Below are positions 13,001 to 26,737 of a DNA stretch of 64,000 bases, piece by piece; within the stretch, counting starts at the first letter, position 1, and each line of letters begins with the position of its first letter. A model generated the notes under the pieces. It was not told the DNA's origin and ran no database searches. It saw only the letters and a list, made by a program, of their open reading frames with translations. Position numbers and translations under genes: made by a program. Origin of the DNA: Polydactylus sextarius (Eukaryota > Chordata > Actinopteri > Polynemidae); contig CM028927.1 of NCBI GenBank assembly GCA_016801845.1, positions 1,858,001 to 1,922,000 of the forward strand, written 5' to 3'.

Positions 13001-16000
13001 GATATCTTTAATAAAGATGGTGAACAAATCTCCTTGTTAAGTCTCATGTAGGATGATTAGCTGCAGACTTCCCTACAACTTTAAGTCTGAGAGCAACTTG
13101 TGACCTCAGGCTACTGGACCATAAAGGTATAAATGTCTGCAGGACAAGGACGAGCCTCACAAGGAGCATATTCTTTTAATCTCGTTTTTCTCTTTTTCTT
13201 CCCGTTGATCTTGTCACCGAGCCGACTCCCCATCGTGGTTCTCTGCAGTATCCTCTTTCATAAAATCCCAGGTTTGATGTGCTTCCCGGGGATCTGGTAA
13301 GTGCTTGGCAGAGCTCGCCGGGTGACTCAGCGAATGGATTCAGCAGGCCGACGCTATCACTACAGCACGGGCCCGAAGTGAGGCTGAGCACTCGCAATTG
13401 ATTTAATCACTTAGACTATGAGCAGAATATAGTGAAGCTCTGTTCATTTCTCCCCCTTTGCTTTTTAAGGTTGTACGCGTACAAAAGGTTAATCAGATAT
13501 GGTGACCTACTGGAGACTGTGCTATCATGGAAGCAAGGGTTATTTAAAAAAAAAAAAAATGACTGCAGGTTAATCGATCAATAACACCATTCTATGTGAC
13601 ACGCGCACATGTTGCCACAAAATTTAGAGGAGGAGAATAAGTGAAAAACAGAATAATTAGCAGGAAAAGGATTGATTGAATTAATTGATTAGAATCTGCA
13701 GCTTCCCTTTACAGTGACTTCCACTTCCTGGTTTAAATGTCTGGACCACAACTTTTAAGTGTTGCTGCTCAGTGGCAGCATCGGACCTCTGAACATAGTG
13801 AAGCGTTTAAGCGTTTAATATTGGATTTAAATTTACTTCACACACCTGCCTGGATCTGTAACTGTTGATGATGTTCCCAAATGGCCAAAGAAAAAATAAA
13901 ATAAAATAACAAAAGAAAAATATTGTAGGTTTACTTGATTGTGAATGAACTGTATTTGTCTTTGCGCAACCTGCTGCCACATTAGGCTCTGACACATTTT
14001 AATCATTAGTGATTTTTATTCACGCAGCACAAGTCATCAGGATGTTTACTGTTGTGACTCACAGTCCAGGCTGAGAGATGACGTACAATTAGCAATGATG
14101 ATTAAACTGGTGCCTGTCGAGGTGTCCCAGGACACATTGTTAATGGACATTTACCAGCTATTTAGAGTATTGTTCATGAGAACGGTCTTTTCCAATTACC
14201 CAGCTGTTATGCGATGATGATGTTACAATTATTTACAGACATAATTGTTTCATCTATAATTTTACAGCTCTTTCACCTCAGGGCAGACTTTTAAGGAATC
14301 TAAGCAATTATAAAATAAAGCTTGTTTTCCCCCCCCTGCAGAATTATCATTGTGTATTTTAATAATTGGTTAATTCTAAAACTAACCTTGTTGTAAATGT
14401 GCAAAGGCAAAGGAGAAAGTAAAAAAAAAAAAAGTGTGGGGGGGTTCTCTAAGTTTCATAGCTTGATGAAGTAGTTGAGAAAATGTCAAGGGCTTTACAG
14501 AGGACTTAGATTGTAGCTGTGAAACATGACGACAGCCCCTTGACACAGACACTATGAGAGGAAATGTGAAAGTGCATGTTTGTGTTTAGCGAGTAGGGAG
14601 GGGGGTTAATTTGCGCTCCCTTGCTTTTGCACATTCCCATTTCTCATTATTTATTTAGCACACTCGGAGCACACTCGTAAGCAGCGTGACCTTTTTGGCG
14701 CGGGCCTGATTGAAACGGCTTGTGCAGCTTTCAGCTCGGCCCTAAAATGCTTCATTCATATGAGGAGTAGCAATGATGATCCCTGGTGTCATAACCCGTA
14801 AAACCACATGCCAAGCCATGGGCGGGGAGTGACTACACTCTTAGTTGCACTGCAAATGACAGTGAGATAGGAAATATGTATGAAAACAATATGGGCCTCT
14901 TTCCCGGCAATTAGTCTTGACTGAATCGATGAGCAGCTGGATTGTCTTGTTTTTCACCATTGCTCTTGGCTCGCAGATGATATTGGTATTGGTAGACAAG
15001 TCATTTCTGTGAAAACGATATCATATTTGTTTAGAAAATATCTTTTGCAGGGGTCTCTCAAATCCACTGCTTGTGGTAGAAATGTAGCCTCTCAGATTAA
15101 GCGGCTCAGCTACATGTTCACCTCCATCTTTGGAGACATTTCAATGACGATACAGGCTGAGACATTGTTAAAAGGGGAGGGGTGGTGGTGTCCGTTTACC
15201 CAGGAGAGAGCCGGTGTAATCCATCAGCCTGGCTGCTGCCCGTTCAGCACAGCCAGCCCCAGCTGCCTACTGCTAACCACCCCTCCACCTCGCTCTCTGA
15301 CTTCCCTCCCTGCCCCCGCCAACAAAATCTCCCTTTTTGTCATTCTCTGGCTCTCCGGACCTGCCGTGGAACAGCGGTCACACCAAAAAGCTTCCCTACA
15401 TTTTAGAATTCATCAAACTTGATCATGCAGCTGAAGTGACCGCTATCAAAAGCAGATCAAGAACAGATGAAGTGACACATAATAAACCACAGGCAGGTTT
15501 GTGCTACATCTGCGTAGCAAGTAGACACGAGAGAATGTGAAAGAATATTTCAGCCCGGACTTCGTCTGAAGGCACGTTTGTTGTAACTGAAGATATACAT
15601 TTTTGGAAAATGGGTCAGAAATATGTTGTTTTATTTAAAAAAAAAAAAAAAAACAGAACCAACAGCTGAACGCATTTTAAAGGGGAATATTTTCATATTT
15701 TTAAAAAATTTGGAAAAAAAAGATTTGAAAAAAAAAAAAATTACAATGTTTGTGTAAGTTTTAATTTTGAGATATTTTGCTGTTCTTTATTCTGTTCTAA
15801 TTGTCTAACCTTAGCTGCATAGCACACTGAAAACATCATAATGCCGTGGTCACATCTTAGCAACAATTGTTTCTGATGAAAATGTTTTTGATTGAGAGCC
15901 TGGACTTAATTCTCCATATTTGCGAGTGATATATTTTATTGCTTCGTATATAGACACTAAAGTGAAGTGACTGCAGTAATTTAATCTAATTTAATTTCAT

Positions 16001-16970
16001 GCAGGTGCATTCTTGAATGAGTCATTCATCCACTGATGTTAATTTGTTAACATCAGTGCATGATCCACCTTGGATTTAATCCCTTCGGTTTCCTGTCCTG
16101 GAGACACCCTGTAAACCCTGGCTCTGTCAGTTAAATTTAGCATGTATGAGCCATTCTTAGTAGCCTCAGTTTCAAAGTGAAAGGTGCTTGGAAAAGTAAA
16201 AGTGAACAATGCTTTCAGTGTGCATGCCTGGAAACAAGAGAGGAACGTGTATCAATTTCTTGTCTATTCAAGGATATCACTTACTGTAACCCTACACGCC
16301 GTCATGGGACACTGAGTAGGCGCTCAAGTACTTTTCGCTGTTGTCCAAACTGTCCAAGTCTGTGAGGAGTGCACATAAGGAGTAATGTAATATTCCTCAT
16401 AAAATAGCTCAGTTAAAATGACTGTCTCCTTTAAAATGCTTTAAGGAAAAAAATGCGATGACTACAAGTTAAGAGGTGATCATACGCATAATTAACTGTA
16501 CTTACAGTCTGCCAAACTGCTCATCTCAAGTAATTCATCCTTGCTTTTTTACTTAGGTCAAAGCACCTGCAGACAAAATGATATGCGAGTTTTAAAAAAA
16601 TCCCATATAAATCAACTTATTATTAAGAAATATGAGGACAGAGAGAAATGATCACAGGAGCTGTATTAATATTTGATCATTGTGAAATCATTTTAATCTC
16701 CTTTTGTAATTAAACTTTTGACAGTCATGTAATAGAGGCCCAGCAAAAGAAATGTGGAAAATATCACATAACTATTTAATTAGTTCCCAAACTCATTAGA
16801 GAATTTCTGCATATACATTGGCTATAAATTCGCAAAGAAGTGACATGGCGGGCAATGTCACAGAGAGAGAGTGTGTGTTCCGATGTACTTGTCAGACTTG
16901 AGTAAGTTAAGTGCAAATAATTAAGTGCAAATAAATAATTACTTATGTGGGAATTTATAGGTGGAAAAGC

Positions 16971-17006
16971 AGTACAATAGGCATATACATATGCCTATTG
17001 TACTAT

Positions 17007-17064
<58 letters not shown>

Positions 17065-17070
17065 TATATA
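16971..17070. repeat. Perfect palindrome followed by (TG)(TA)(CA) block
   Basis: AGTACAATAGGCATAT (16971-16986) is the perfect reverse complement of 16989-17004 with a 2-base spacer. Three bases later a TG run, a TA run and a CA run (17007-17070) form a second self-complementary block. Confidence 0.9.
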
Positions 17071-19254
17071 GATTGTATATAGAGATATAGATAGATATAG
17101 ATATACATGCAGTAAGCAGCTCAATCTCTCTCCCTGTGCCTGTGCTCACAGCCCTGGAGCTGTCTCAGTGGGGACAAACTGTCACAGGGCATCAGGAGAA
17201 GAAATGGCGTACGTTCAACAAACACAAAACAGAGCTGTTGTTTTTTTTTTCCCCGCTCCCTGCAGAGCTGAGTGCATGGTCAAAACATTTTCTTTTCAGC
17301 ACATAAACTGTAAGCCTGAGATTTGTCCCGCTGCGTATCTACGAGCTCAGATCATGACATCCTCCACATATCAGTTGTGACATTTTACATTTCCAGCCGA
17401 TGCCTTCATCCTGAGTGACTTTCCCCCCAGATCGCGGGGAAATTTTGCGAACAACCAAAAGCAGAGAACAAAAAATGCTTTGGATCCTCAGTGGCTTTAA
17501 AATATTCATGCGACCACAGAAGGATCATGTACCTGCAAAGGGTGGCAGCAAGGATAAGAAAAAGAATGAGAGGGATGGAAGGATTTTTCCCCTCATAGGA
17601 CGCATATCGTCTGTGAAGCTGGACTAAGCAACTTTGTTAAGGGAGAATAGAGTCACTGTTGGCTTGTCAGAGCCTTGTGAGACTCATTAGGACCCCCCTC
17701 ATAGCTGTAAAATGCATCATGGTCCACTCTCTGAGCTGTACTACTGGAACCTATTTAGGCATCTGGCTGTTCTTCAGCATGTCAAGACATTGTCTTTTAC
17801 ATCTTATGTCTTGTTTTACTGTCATGTGACCGTGTTGTCACCCAGCAGCTGTTCTGTCACACAAAAACAAAGAAAGGGTAAACAGGCCTGAGCAGTATTT
17901 TGTTTGGTGCAATTATGAATTCTTCACAAGCCATTACCTACAAAATGCTCTTACCTGTGATGGGACGGAGGGGTTAATGTTGCAAGGTGCAGTGAGAAGG
18001 GAAAATTAAAAGTTAACAGCAGTTTTCATCGCTATTGTCAATGACAGTCAGTTACATCAGCAGTTTCTAGCAAACAAAGGCTTTAATTGAAGATAACAAT
18101 TAACGAGGTTTTCAGTCCTCTAGTTCCATTTTGCAGATAAGAAATGTTAGTCATTTTTTGACTATTTATCAAGTAAATTGTAAATGTAATGGCCTCACAT
18201 AGAACAGTTTGTTGAACTGCACAGTCTGGTTTAGTTTATTGCTCTTGTACTACAATGCCAAGGCTGAGGTCTGATGGAGTTTTATTCAGCCTATCAAACA
18301 GCTCTACTGTCTGCCAATCTGTCATCCACCACTATCTCCACTACAGTGTGATTGATATTCATGTCCAACATTATTTAGTAGAGATTACCTCTTTCTTTCA
18401 CTGGAAACATCAGATCAAACCACCTCAACATATCACCTTATCACCTCAACATTTTTAAACCAATAACATTATCATCAGTCTCAGCTGCCTGATTGAGCTG
18501 CTAGTATTTTGTATTAACCAGTCACTGGGTTCCAGCAGGTGGTTAAATAAAATAACAATCAGCAGTGATTTTCCATCCAATCTAGATGAATTAAAACAAT
18601 TTTAGTGAGTCTATTGGCTTTGAGTTTATGAATGGATTCACGAGTGGGTTCATATTTCTGCCCGTAACGTCTTGCTACTTGGAGTCAGTGTATGTAAACA
18701 ATCCCGTACGTTACAGAAGAACATGTGGCAACAACCACAGCTCGAGTCAGCAGCTATTTCTGCTGCTGCAGTGGAGGCAGAGATCATGAGTGTAACACCT
18801 CAGGCACAGAGGTGATGCATCAGGAATATTTCTCCTTTATGGATCTAAATGACCTTTCTCACTGAGCTCATCTACCACAGTGTCTAAGTATCCACTCAGT
18901 ATACACAGTAAAGGATGTGCTAATTCAAAAGGATGAACTTTGATGTTATACTTATAATGTATGCGGTTAATAATTAATGCAAATTTAAAATTTCTGTTTG
19001 TAATTTGCATAATTAATAGTTAGTTTGCATGATACCAGTGCTCCCACTGGTAAGACCTCAGTTCCTATTAAAGGAGTATTCCACCATGTTAGTGTTACGT
19101 TTCTGTGAAGATTTGGAAAATGGTTTAAATCCTGATTTTGAATTATTGAATTTATATCTTGTAAATTCAAACATCCCTCCACAAACTCCATACCCCCATG
19201 TTATAAAGAATGTTTGAAGTCAAAACGCAAATTAAATTTATTTATTGAGGCTAT

Positions 19255-19680
19255 TTGATGTTTTTAGGCTGTACATCCATCTGCCCCATTCCTGTAAACA
19301 CGGGCTCTCGGGAACACAGTGAAGAAATCTTTTCAAATTTGGCACAAATATTCACTTTTGACTCACTGATGAAATGATCAGATTTTGATGGTGAGAGGTT
19401 CAGCAAGTCAAGGCCACTTTGACCTCTCAGACCACCGCATAAATCTAATATCTCAGTAAGGTAATTTAAGGTAAGGCAGGGACTTCAACAAATTTGGTTC
19501 AAACATTCACTGGGACTCAAATATGAACTGATTTTTATGGTTAAAGGTCAACGGTCACTGCGATCTCATGAAACACAATTTTGCTCCTATCTCATAGATT
19601 AACTGTAAGTGGCAGGTTGGTGGAGATGGTCGTACTATTTCTCTCTCAGACCAAATCTCTCCTCAGAGACAATGAAGATA
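19255..19680 (+). repeat. Degenerate teleost interspersed repeat (GGTCAAAGGTCACTG type)
   Basis: Motifs such as ttggcacaaatattcacttt, aggccactttgacctctcag and ggttaaaggtcaacggtcac, followed by gatctcatgaaacacaattt, resemble a common fish repeat with GGTCAAAGGTCACTGTGACCTC. No coding capacity is seen. I do not recall its database name; the assignment rests on remembered consensus phrases. Confidence 0.45.
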
Positions 19681-22600
19681 TTTTACAGCTGCGTTCACAA
19701 GTTAATTCAGGTCAAATTCAGGTTTTGAATGGATCGAGTCACTTTATGTTTCAGTTCAGTTTCTAGACGTTTCTAGCATGATTCACCTGTGCACCGTTTG
19801 AGGAGCTGACGTGGGTTCACGTTCATGTGCAGTGGATTTAAAGGAACAGGATGGATAGAATAGTCGTGTGTGATCACGAACACAGCAGCTCTGTCTGTTA
19901 ATCTCTCATACAAAACTGTCAGATAATCTGTGGTAATAAAACAACAGAGGATGTGTTTGTAGAGCTGATCCAGACTCTTGCCAACTCCTCGCAGTTGATG
20001 CCAAACACCGTGTCTGTGTGTGTGTAGAAATGAGTGTATCTCCACTGGAGAACATCAAGGGCCTTATTTCATTTGCAATATTGATCTTCTTCCTTCTTGA
20101 ATTGTTTGATGCTCGCCGCCATGAACACACGACAAAGTGCAGTCTAATTGATTTGGCTCAGTTAGGAGCAGAGGTTGACTGAGCTTGTTGTGATCAGAGG
20201 ACAAGTGATGCTGAGAGGCAGTGAGTTAGCTCAACACAGTGTTCGAAAAATAATATGCATACAATAATTTCATAACCACTCGTGCTCCCTTTAATGCCTT
20301 CCTAATGCTCGCTGACTTAGTGTGGAAATGAATTTCTCTGTTTACCAGAATCTGAGACACAGAGTGTGTAGATCTCGACCAGCGGCGAATGCTTTCAAGA
20401 GGCACTTACACGCTTTCAAGCATTTGTCTGCAGGTTTAACCCGACACGCGATGAGTAATTGAAATAAAAAATGAAGGCGGCCTGGTCATTATGAGTTATG
20501 ATGATTCAGTGTATTTTGATAATGCAGCCTGAGATGAGTCCCAGATAATGACATACATTAGCTGCACAGTTTTCATTTTCAGTCTCAAATCCCCCCTCCT
20601 GGCCCCCACCACCATGGCCTTTCACAGCCTAATGACAGTTTTATGGGAAACTTCATTAGGCAACGAGATGTTGAACCGATAAACATCAGCTTATGTTAAT
20701 TGTGGGATAAAGTGTCTGCGCTGTGTGGTCCTTTCATGTTGAGGTCCACCAGAGAAACAAAAAGGTTTATTGTTGAGGTTGGGGGTTTAACCTGACTGAT
20801 GATTTATTATTAATTAATACATGTTTAAAATGATTTATCTCCACAGCTCCGTCCTTTTCTTCCCTCTCCATTCAATGGGTGGTGCGTCCGCTCGATTGTG
20901 CTCTGTTAGACCCTAGACCCAGCGGTCTGCAGACTGCGTAATGAAGAGAAAGCATGGCAGCCTGCACTGCTACTGCGTGGATTACTAAATAGAGACAGTC
21001 ATTCATCTGAGTTGTAATCTGAGCAGAGAACAGTAAACAAGTGTCTTCCAGTGTTAGAGCAACGTTTTAGGATCAGACAGGCCTGTTGTATCAGATCTCA
21101 GCTGGTGATGTGGTCCAGCTTGGCTGTAATGGAGGCCCTTGCTTGACCACAGATACACAAGAAGACCCTGCGATGACATTGTACTCTCATTACATGCTAT
21201 CTATCTGTCTGTCTATCTATCTTAGTTTCCTATATGATTACAGGTGTAAGCAGCTCCAGCAGAATCACAGTTGTTCATGTTCTGGTACTGTACTTCTCTG
21301 TGTACCTTCTATTTTCCCAGTGGGTTAAAAACTATAAATACCAGTCGGCAGATCGGGAACATGTTTCCACATTGATGTATTACCGGTTTAGACGAGTTTG
21401 GAAGCTTGTTTCCACCCGTCAGTTGTTATTCACAGCTTCACTTGTGTATTAAAACCATGACAGGAGAAGGGTTTTTGTGCTTGGTTGACTTATTGATGAA
21501 AGAATAATGCAACAAACAGACTGTAAGATTAGTGGATTGTATTCCATTCAGATTTAGTTTGTGCTAAAGTGGAATTTCATACAGAACCTATAAGCAGTGT
21601 CTCGGCAGTCTCTTATTTCACTGATCTTAGTTGCCTTTTTTCCGTCCAGCTCCAGTTTTTGCGACTACTGGTGACAACTTGTATGTCTATAAGGATAGAG
21701 TAACCTTGGCAGAGCGGTGCGGATTGTTTTGATGGTGTGATAGAGAGAGTATTCATTCTCATTCACTGTTCAATCGAAGGAACTCAATAAGAAATGTTTT
21801 TTACAGTTTGTGTGATTTATCTTGAATTTCATTGAAAGCATGAATGGAAAGTTCAGTTTCATCCTGCTGCTCTTACAAAAAAAAAAAAAAACAACAACTT
21901 CAGAGCAGTTTGATCTCTTTCTAATCTCTAACATTTCATAATGAGACATATCTTTGAATTATGTATGGGAGAACATTATTAACCTATATATAATGTTTGA
22001 GGATTAAAGGTCTTTTCATATTCTGCATTTTTAGGCCACAGTTTCAAGTGATTTATAAATTTGCTTTGGAACTTACATGCACTTAAAAGACCACAGTCAG
22101 CAAGTTACACAATGTGTCTCATTATAATATTCATAGAAACACTCACCGCTTCTGTGGTGATGACAAGGTCACTGAAGCAGCTCAATTCCAATCAATACAT
22201 CGATCGACATTTTTATGGCTCAGGAAAAGCATCCGCCGCAGCCAAAAAGTCCACTTCAGACTTCAGTCTTGGTTTGTGTTATGGAAACTTTTTTTTGTTT
22301 TGTTAAATCATTGAGTTTATGTCCAGTGATTGCATTGTACCACTGGCAACTTCATCATCCGAACAGCAGGAGGTGGGCTGTAAGGTTCTGTCAGGTTATG
22401 GCTAAAAAGTGAAGCCCACACAAACACACACTCTCATCCTTTTCATGTCTCATGGAGCCTTTAGAACCCGCCCGCATCATGCACAAAGAAAATGCACAAA
22501 CTTAGTGTCTTCTATTCCCTTTGTGTTGTCATGCAGTGAAGTTTTTCCAGTTATACCTTTTTTTTTTTCAGGCCACAAATTTATTTTTACCGTGGTTAAT

Positions 22601-25600
22601 TTACTCATGGCTTGAAAATAACTCGGCCTCTGCTTCCTCCAACCTAATTCAGTTATTTTTCCAAACATATGTGACATCAAGTAACACCACAAATAACTAA
22701 CAACATTTACATTGTCGCCTCAGAAAACTTCCATCTATTAGCCCTTTTTGTTTAATGCAACAGCTCATAATGTAGGCATATTTGTAATGTAAAAATCTTC
22801 TGGCAAGTTGAGTAGTCTTTGATAATCTTCTTGTGAGCAAGTCTTTGAATGAACAGGTGCCAAGATAAATGTGCCCCGCAACCACGCTAATGATAAGCAA
22901 ACAGCTCAGGCCTCAGGTACATGAAATGCTGTCACACAAGGTGGAAGCCTGTAGCAGTTCTGGCATCTTCAAGACAACTCAAACCATTAAAGACCTCAAA
23001 AAAAAAAAAACAAGCGTGCGCACTTTGAACAGCCCTGCCACCCAAAGGGGTCTTCAGGGAGTCCTAAATGTTCTTACACAGCCATTTTAAATTTTGACTC
23101 ACCCCCAGGGTGACAGGAGTGTCCCTAAAGATGTCAGGATTCTTGCAGTTAAAATGTGCCTCTGTGTTTGTGTAATGCTGCAGTCACTGCTACTTTTATG
23201 ATGCATGTTGGGGTTTAGCGGATTAAAACCTATGCTTCCATAAGAGGACGGAGTCTGGCTTCCACAGAGAGCCACAGAGTGGAGTCCCTGACTGGCTGGG
23301 TGTATTTATGATGCTTCACAGGCCGGATACTGAAATGAAAGAGGCACCACTCGAGGGGCTCTCTGTCTTAATCCGTGGACATTATCTCTACACTGTAAGC
23401 GGGTCTTGGCTCGTTACCTCGCAGTAGAGAGCCAGACTGGCAGGGTTGCAGGGAGAGAGGCAGAAAGGAAAGGGGAAGGAGGGAGGGCCTTGCCCAGCCG
23501 CCGAGAATGTAATCTCTAGATTAGGGGGCGAGACGAATTCCTGCTGCCAGCCTGACCTTGTCAAGGCAATGGAGGAGCCAGAGTGAAATTGAGATTTCAG
23601 GACAGGGGCGAGTCAGGGCTTTTTTTTTTTTTGGAACGTTAGCGTTTCTTTTTCTAGGGTCACGGCCTTGACACCATGATTCACGCTAAATGTGTGTGGC
23701 CACACTAGTAGCACACATTTCATGTGTGCGGAGGCAAACTGTTTCTGGCACAGAGCATAACGCCTGAAACCTTTGGCAGTCAGTCAGTCTAGTGCAAGGA
23801 GTCTTTATGGGATGGCGAAACAATGAAATGAAGCAAAATGGCTCCAAAGCAGCATAGGTCAACATTAATTTATGGATTCAGCAAAAGCAGCGGTTTTAAT
23901 GACATCACAGTGTGGAGCATTTAGAGATGGATTACACATTGGTTGTTTGATGTTATGTTTTGTTAAGTTTTCAGAGGTCCTTAATGTCCCAACATTTACC
24001 AAATGTTCTAAATGTTAGTTCCAAAGTTCCAAAATTCTGATGAATTACTCTAATTTAGCTTCATTTCAAATGAATCTGCTAAATATTATTTGGGATGCAT
24101 TTAAAGCCTTTTAAAAGAACAACACTCATGTAACTTTTAAAAGATGATATAAAGCATTCGTCCTATTGCACATTAAAAGTTGGTTTAATAAGCAGTTAAA
24201 TGCTCTCAGAGGCACTGAGCTGATACAGTCTCAGCTACTTTGCTAATGTTAGTGTGGGTTCACAAAGTTACATTTGCAGTTATTGCATTTGTTGTCATGA
24301 TTCATTTTTACCGTCTGTGTTTTAGTGATCACCGTTGTTGTACCATCATCCCACTTCAGTAACGCATTGTCTCACTTTAAATATTTGCAATCAATAATTA
24401 GCTTGAAGATTCAAAGCTGGTAAAGTGATAGGTAATTGAAAATAAATTATTTTGTTTTCAGGGCCATTATTTCTGTACGGGAACTTTACAGGAAATTTTC
24501 TGAAGAAGTTTCTATCTTGAATTTAATATTTTCCTCTTTAGTTTGAATATCTCTGAGTGACCTCCGTGTTTTTTGATTGGGTTTTTATGTGCATGTTCTC
24601 ATGGAAGATGAGAATAATGATGTGCAATGATGTTCTTGTTCGAGTGTTTCACTCATTTAAACCATAATTGCAAAACAACATTATAATGAGCGCGCTGCAT
24701 ACAGCATATGTCTGCACGAGTTGCATAAAGGAAGTGGAGGGAAGCTGCCGATGAAGCACCGTGGTGCTATTTAGACAAGCCGCTGTGTGTTTTCACTGCC
24801 TCAGACACAGAAGAGAAACTCACTGTCTTCCAATTTTCAGTTCAATTATTTACGCAAGGAAACACACAGCTAAGTTCCTCCATACAGATGCATCCTGTCT
24901 GTGATGTGCTGAAACGAAGTGCAATGCAAATAATAATAAGCTTCATGAAGTATAATACAGAAAAAAAAAAAAAAAAAAAAATGGCAGTTTTAATGACTTT
25001 TCTATGATTGGGGATGTGAGTGGCATTACCTAGAGATAACTAATGTGAGTCATCACATAACGTTTTACATCAAAGAGAATAAAAAAATATCTCATCACGT
25101 TGCTTAATTGAAATGTCGAAATGTTTCTCCTATTAGTTTGGACATTAGGAGTGGCTATTAATAGTTCATAAAAGCCGATGTAGTGTAGCTCCTGACGGGG
25201 TGTCTTTATTGCTCCGTGCATTGCCTGGGGACAACATAGTTAGATTAATACCTGTAGGTTTAGCCACTAACATAAAAAATTGTGGCAGGAGACACTTTTT
25301 ATGTACAATTAATTCTGAAGTACCAGTCAGTTCCGCTAAATTGAACTAAGATGTGGGGGTTATATGGCTCCGCTCTGTGAAAGAAAACACTGCTTAGATT
25401 TTCATTCATTTTCCAACTTTGAACCTGAGAGCTTTCACTCACGCCATTAAAAAGCCACCATAAAATCTATAATTCGAATTCTGCGTTGGGTTAATTCAAA
25501 GTTGGAAGCCAAACTGTTGTCAGAATACCTTGAACACCAAAGCAACAGTGAGCTCTTAGATAATTAGTGTTTGAGTCAGTGCATACACCAGGGACAATGT

Positions 25601-26710
25601 ATTCTTATTATATTTCTTAACTGTGAACTTTTGCTTCACACATTCTGTTTACCAAAGTGCCACCACTAAGGGCACCCAGACCGCCTTATTAGAGAACTGC
25701 TGACCTGGTGCTATTTTTCACATTTAAATTAAAGCAACACTGGCTCTTACTGCTCTCATATTATTGGTAATCTGTTAAGGGAAATGAAACTAGGATAATT
25801 CAAAAAAAGTTAAAAGTAGACCTTTCTTTAAACTGCAGTGTAGAGCAATTATTCCCAAAAGAGTTTTCTCCTAATAGATCAGTGTTGTCTGCACTTTTCA
25901 GCCTAGTGCATTTTGGGTTCTACTCCAGTGTGTTTGTCTGTGAAGGCTCTAAGTCATTTACATTACAAGTAATCCACAGGTCTTAAAGAAAGCAACTGAA
26001 CTTCAAAATCCTTGAAGACATTTTGGAGATGTTCTGAACCAGTGGTCACATATCACAGTCTGCTTCTTGTTAAAGTCACTCCACATCCTCACGCTGCACA
26101 TCTTCCTGCTTCCAACATCAACTCAGAAAAAAAAAATGTTCACCTGCTGCCTGATAAATCCCACTGACAGGTTGTAACAAGATAATCACTGTTCTTCACT
26201 TTACGTCATTGCCAGTGTTAAAGCTGATCAGTTTAAAGTATGCATGGTTTGTTACAGGTTGGGGTTTTTACTAAAGTCAAAATCGATGAGAATCTATGTT
26301 GCAACTTCACTTCATGATTTAGACGGAATCAAGATCATTTATTTAGAGATCAAGAACAAAACGCTACTTTTGCAGTGCTGTTAAAAACAAGAAAACAAAA
26401 AAAAAAAAAAAAGTACATCCAGTGGACGTTTCACAAAGTGACACATGGTCCTATTAGTTGTGAAAGTGCCGTCAGTCTTGTCTGGTAACAAGCCGATACA
26501 CCCGCTACATGGATACTGTTATTTATGATCTCACCCCTCAGCATGTAATTGGTGGACTTAATGACCCACTTGCCTCCATCCCAAACTCGATTCTCTGGCA
26601 CACAGCTGAAGTCATGCATAATCCCACAAAATCTACCCAGCTTATGAATTTTAAACGAGAAGGGCCTAAGTCACAGAGCTGCTCTAGAAGCTAATAGAAA
26701 ATCAGACAGC

Positions 26711-26737
26711 TGTGTGTGTGTGTGTGTGTGTGTGTGT
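26711..26737 (+). repeat. TG microsatellite
   Basis: About 13 uninterrupted TG units in intron 1. Confidence 0.95.

Larger units (their letters stand above)
10001..20000 (+). other. Intron 1, middle part (noncoding)
   Basis: No gene was recognised. Simple features include A/T homopolymers (10820-10837, about 15637-15653), a 12-bp-arm inverted repeat at 16031-16058, and a palindrome next to a TG/TA/CA block at 16971-17070. A degenerate teleost-type interspersed repeat lies at about 19255-19680. A non-repetitive block at about 14640-14960, including a GC-richer stretch, is a candidate conserved noncoding element by appearance only. The open frame at 15009-15422 (137 codons) shows no domain, has ordinary intronic context and no splice support, and is taken as chance. 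Confidence 0.7.

Noticed and set aside
15009..15422. 137-codon open frame on the + strand in intron 1
   Set aside because: No motif or family similarity recognised; composition matches the surrounding intron.
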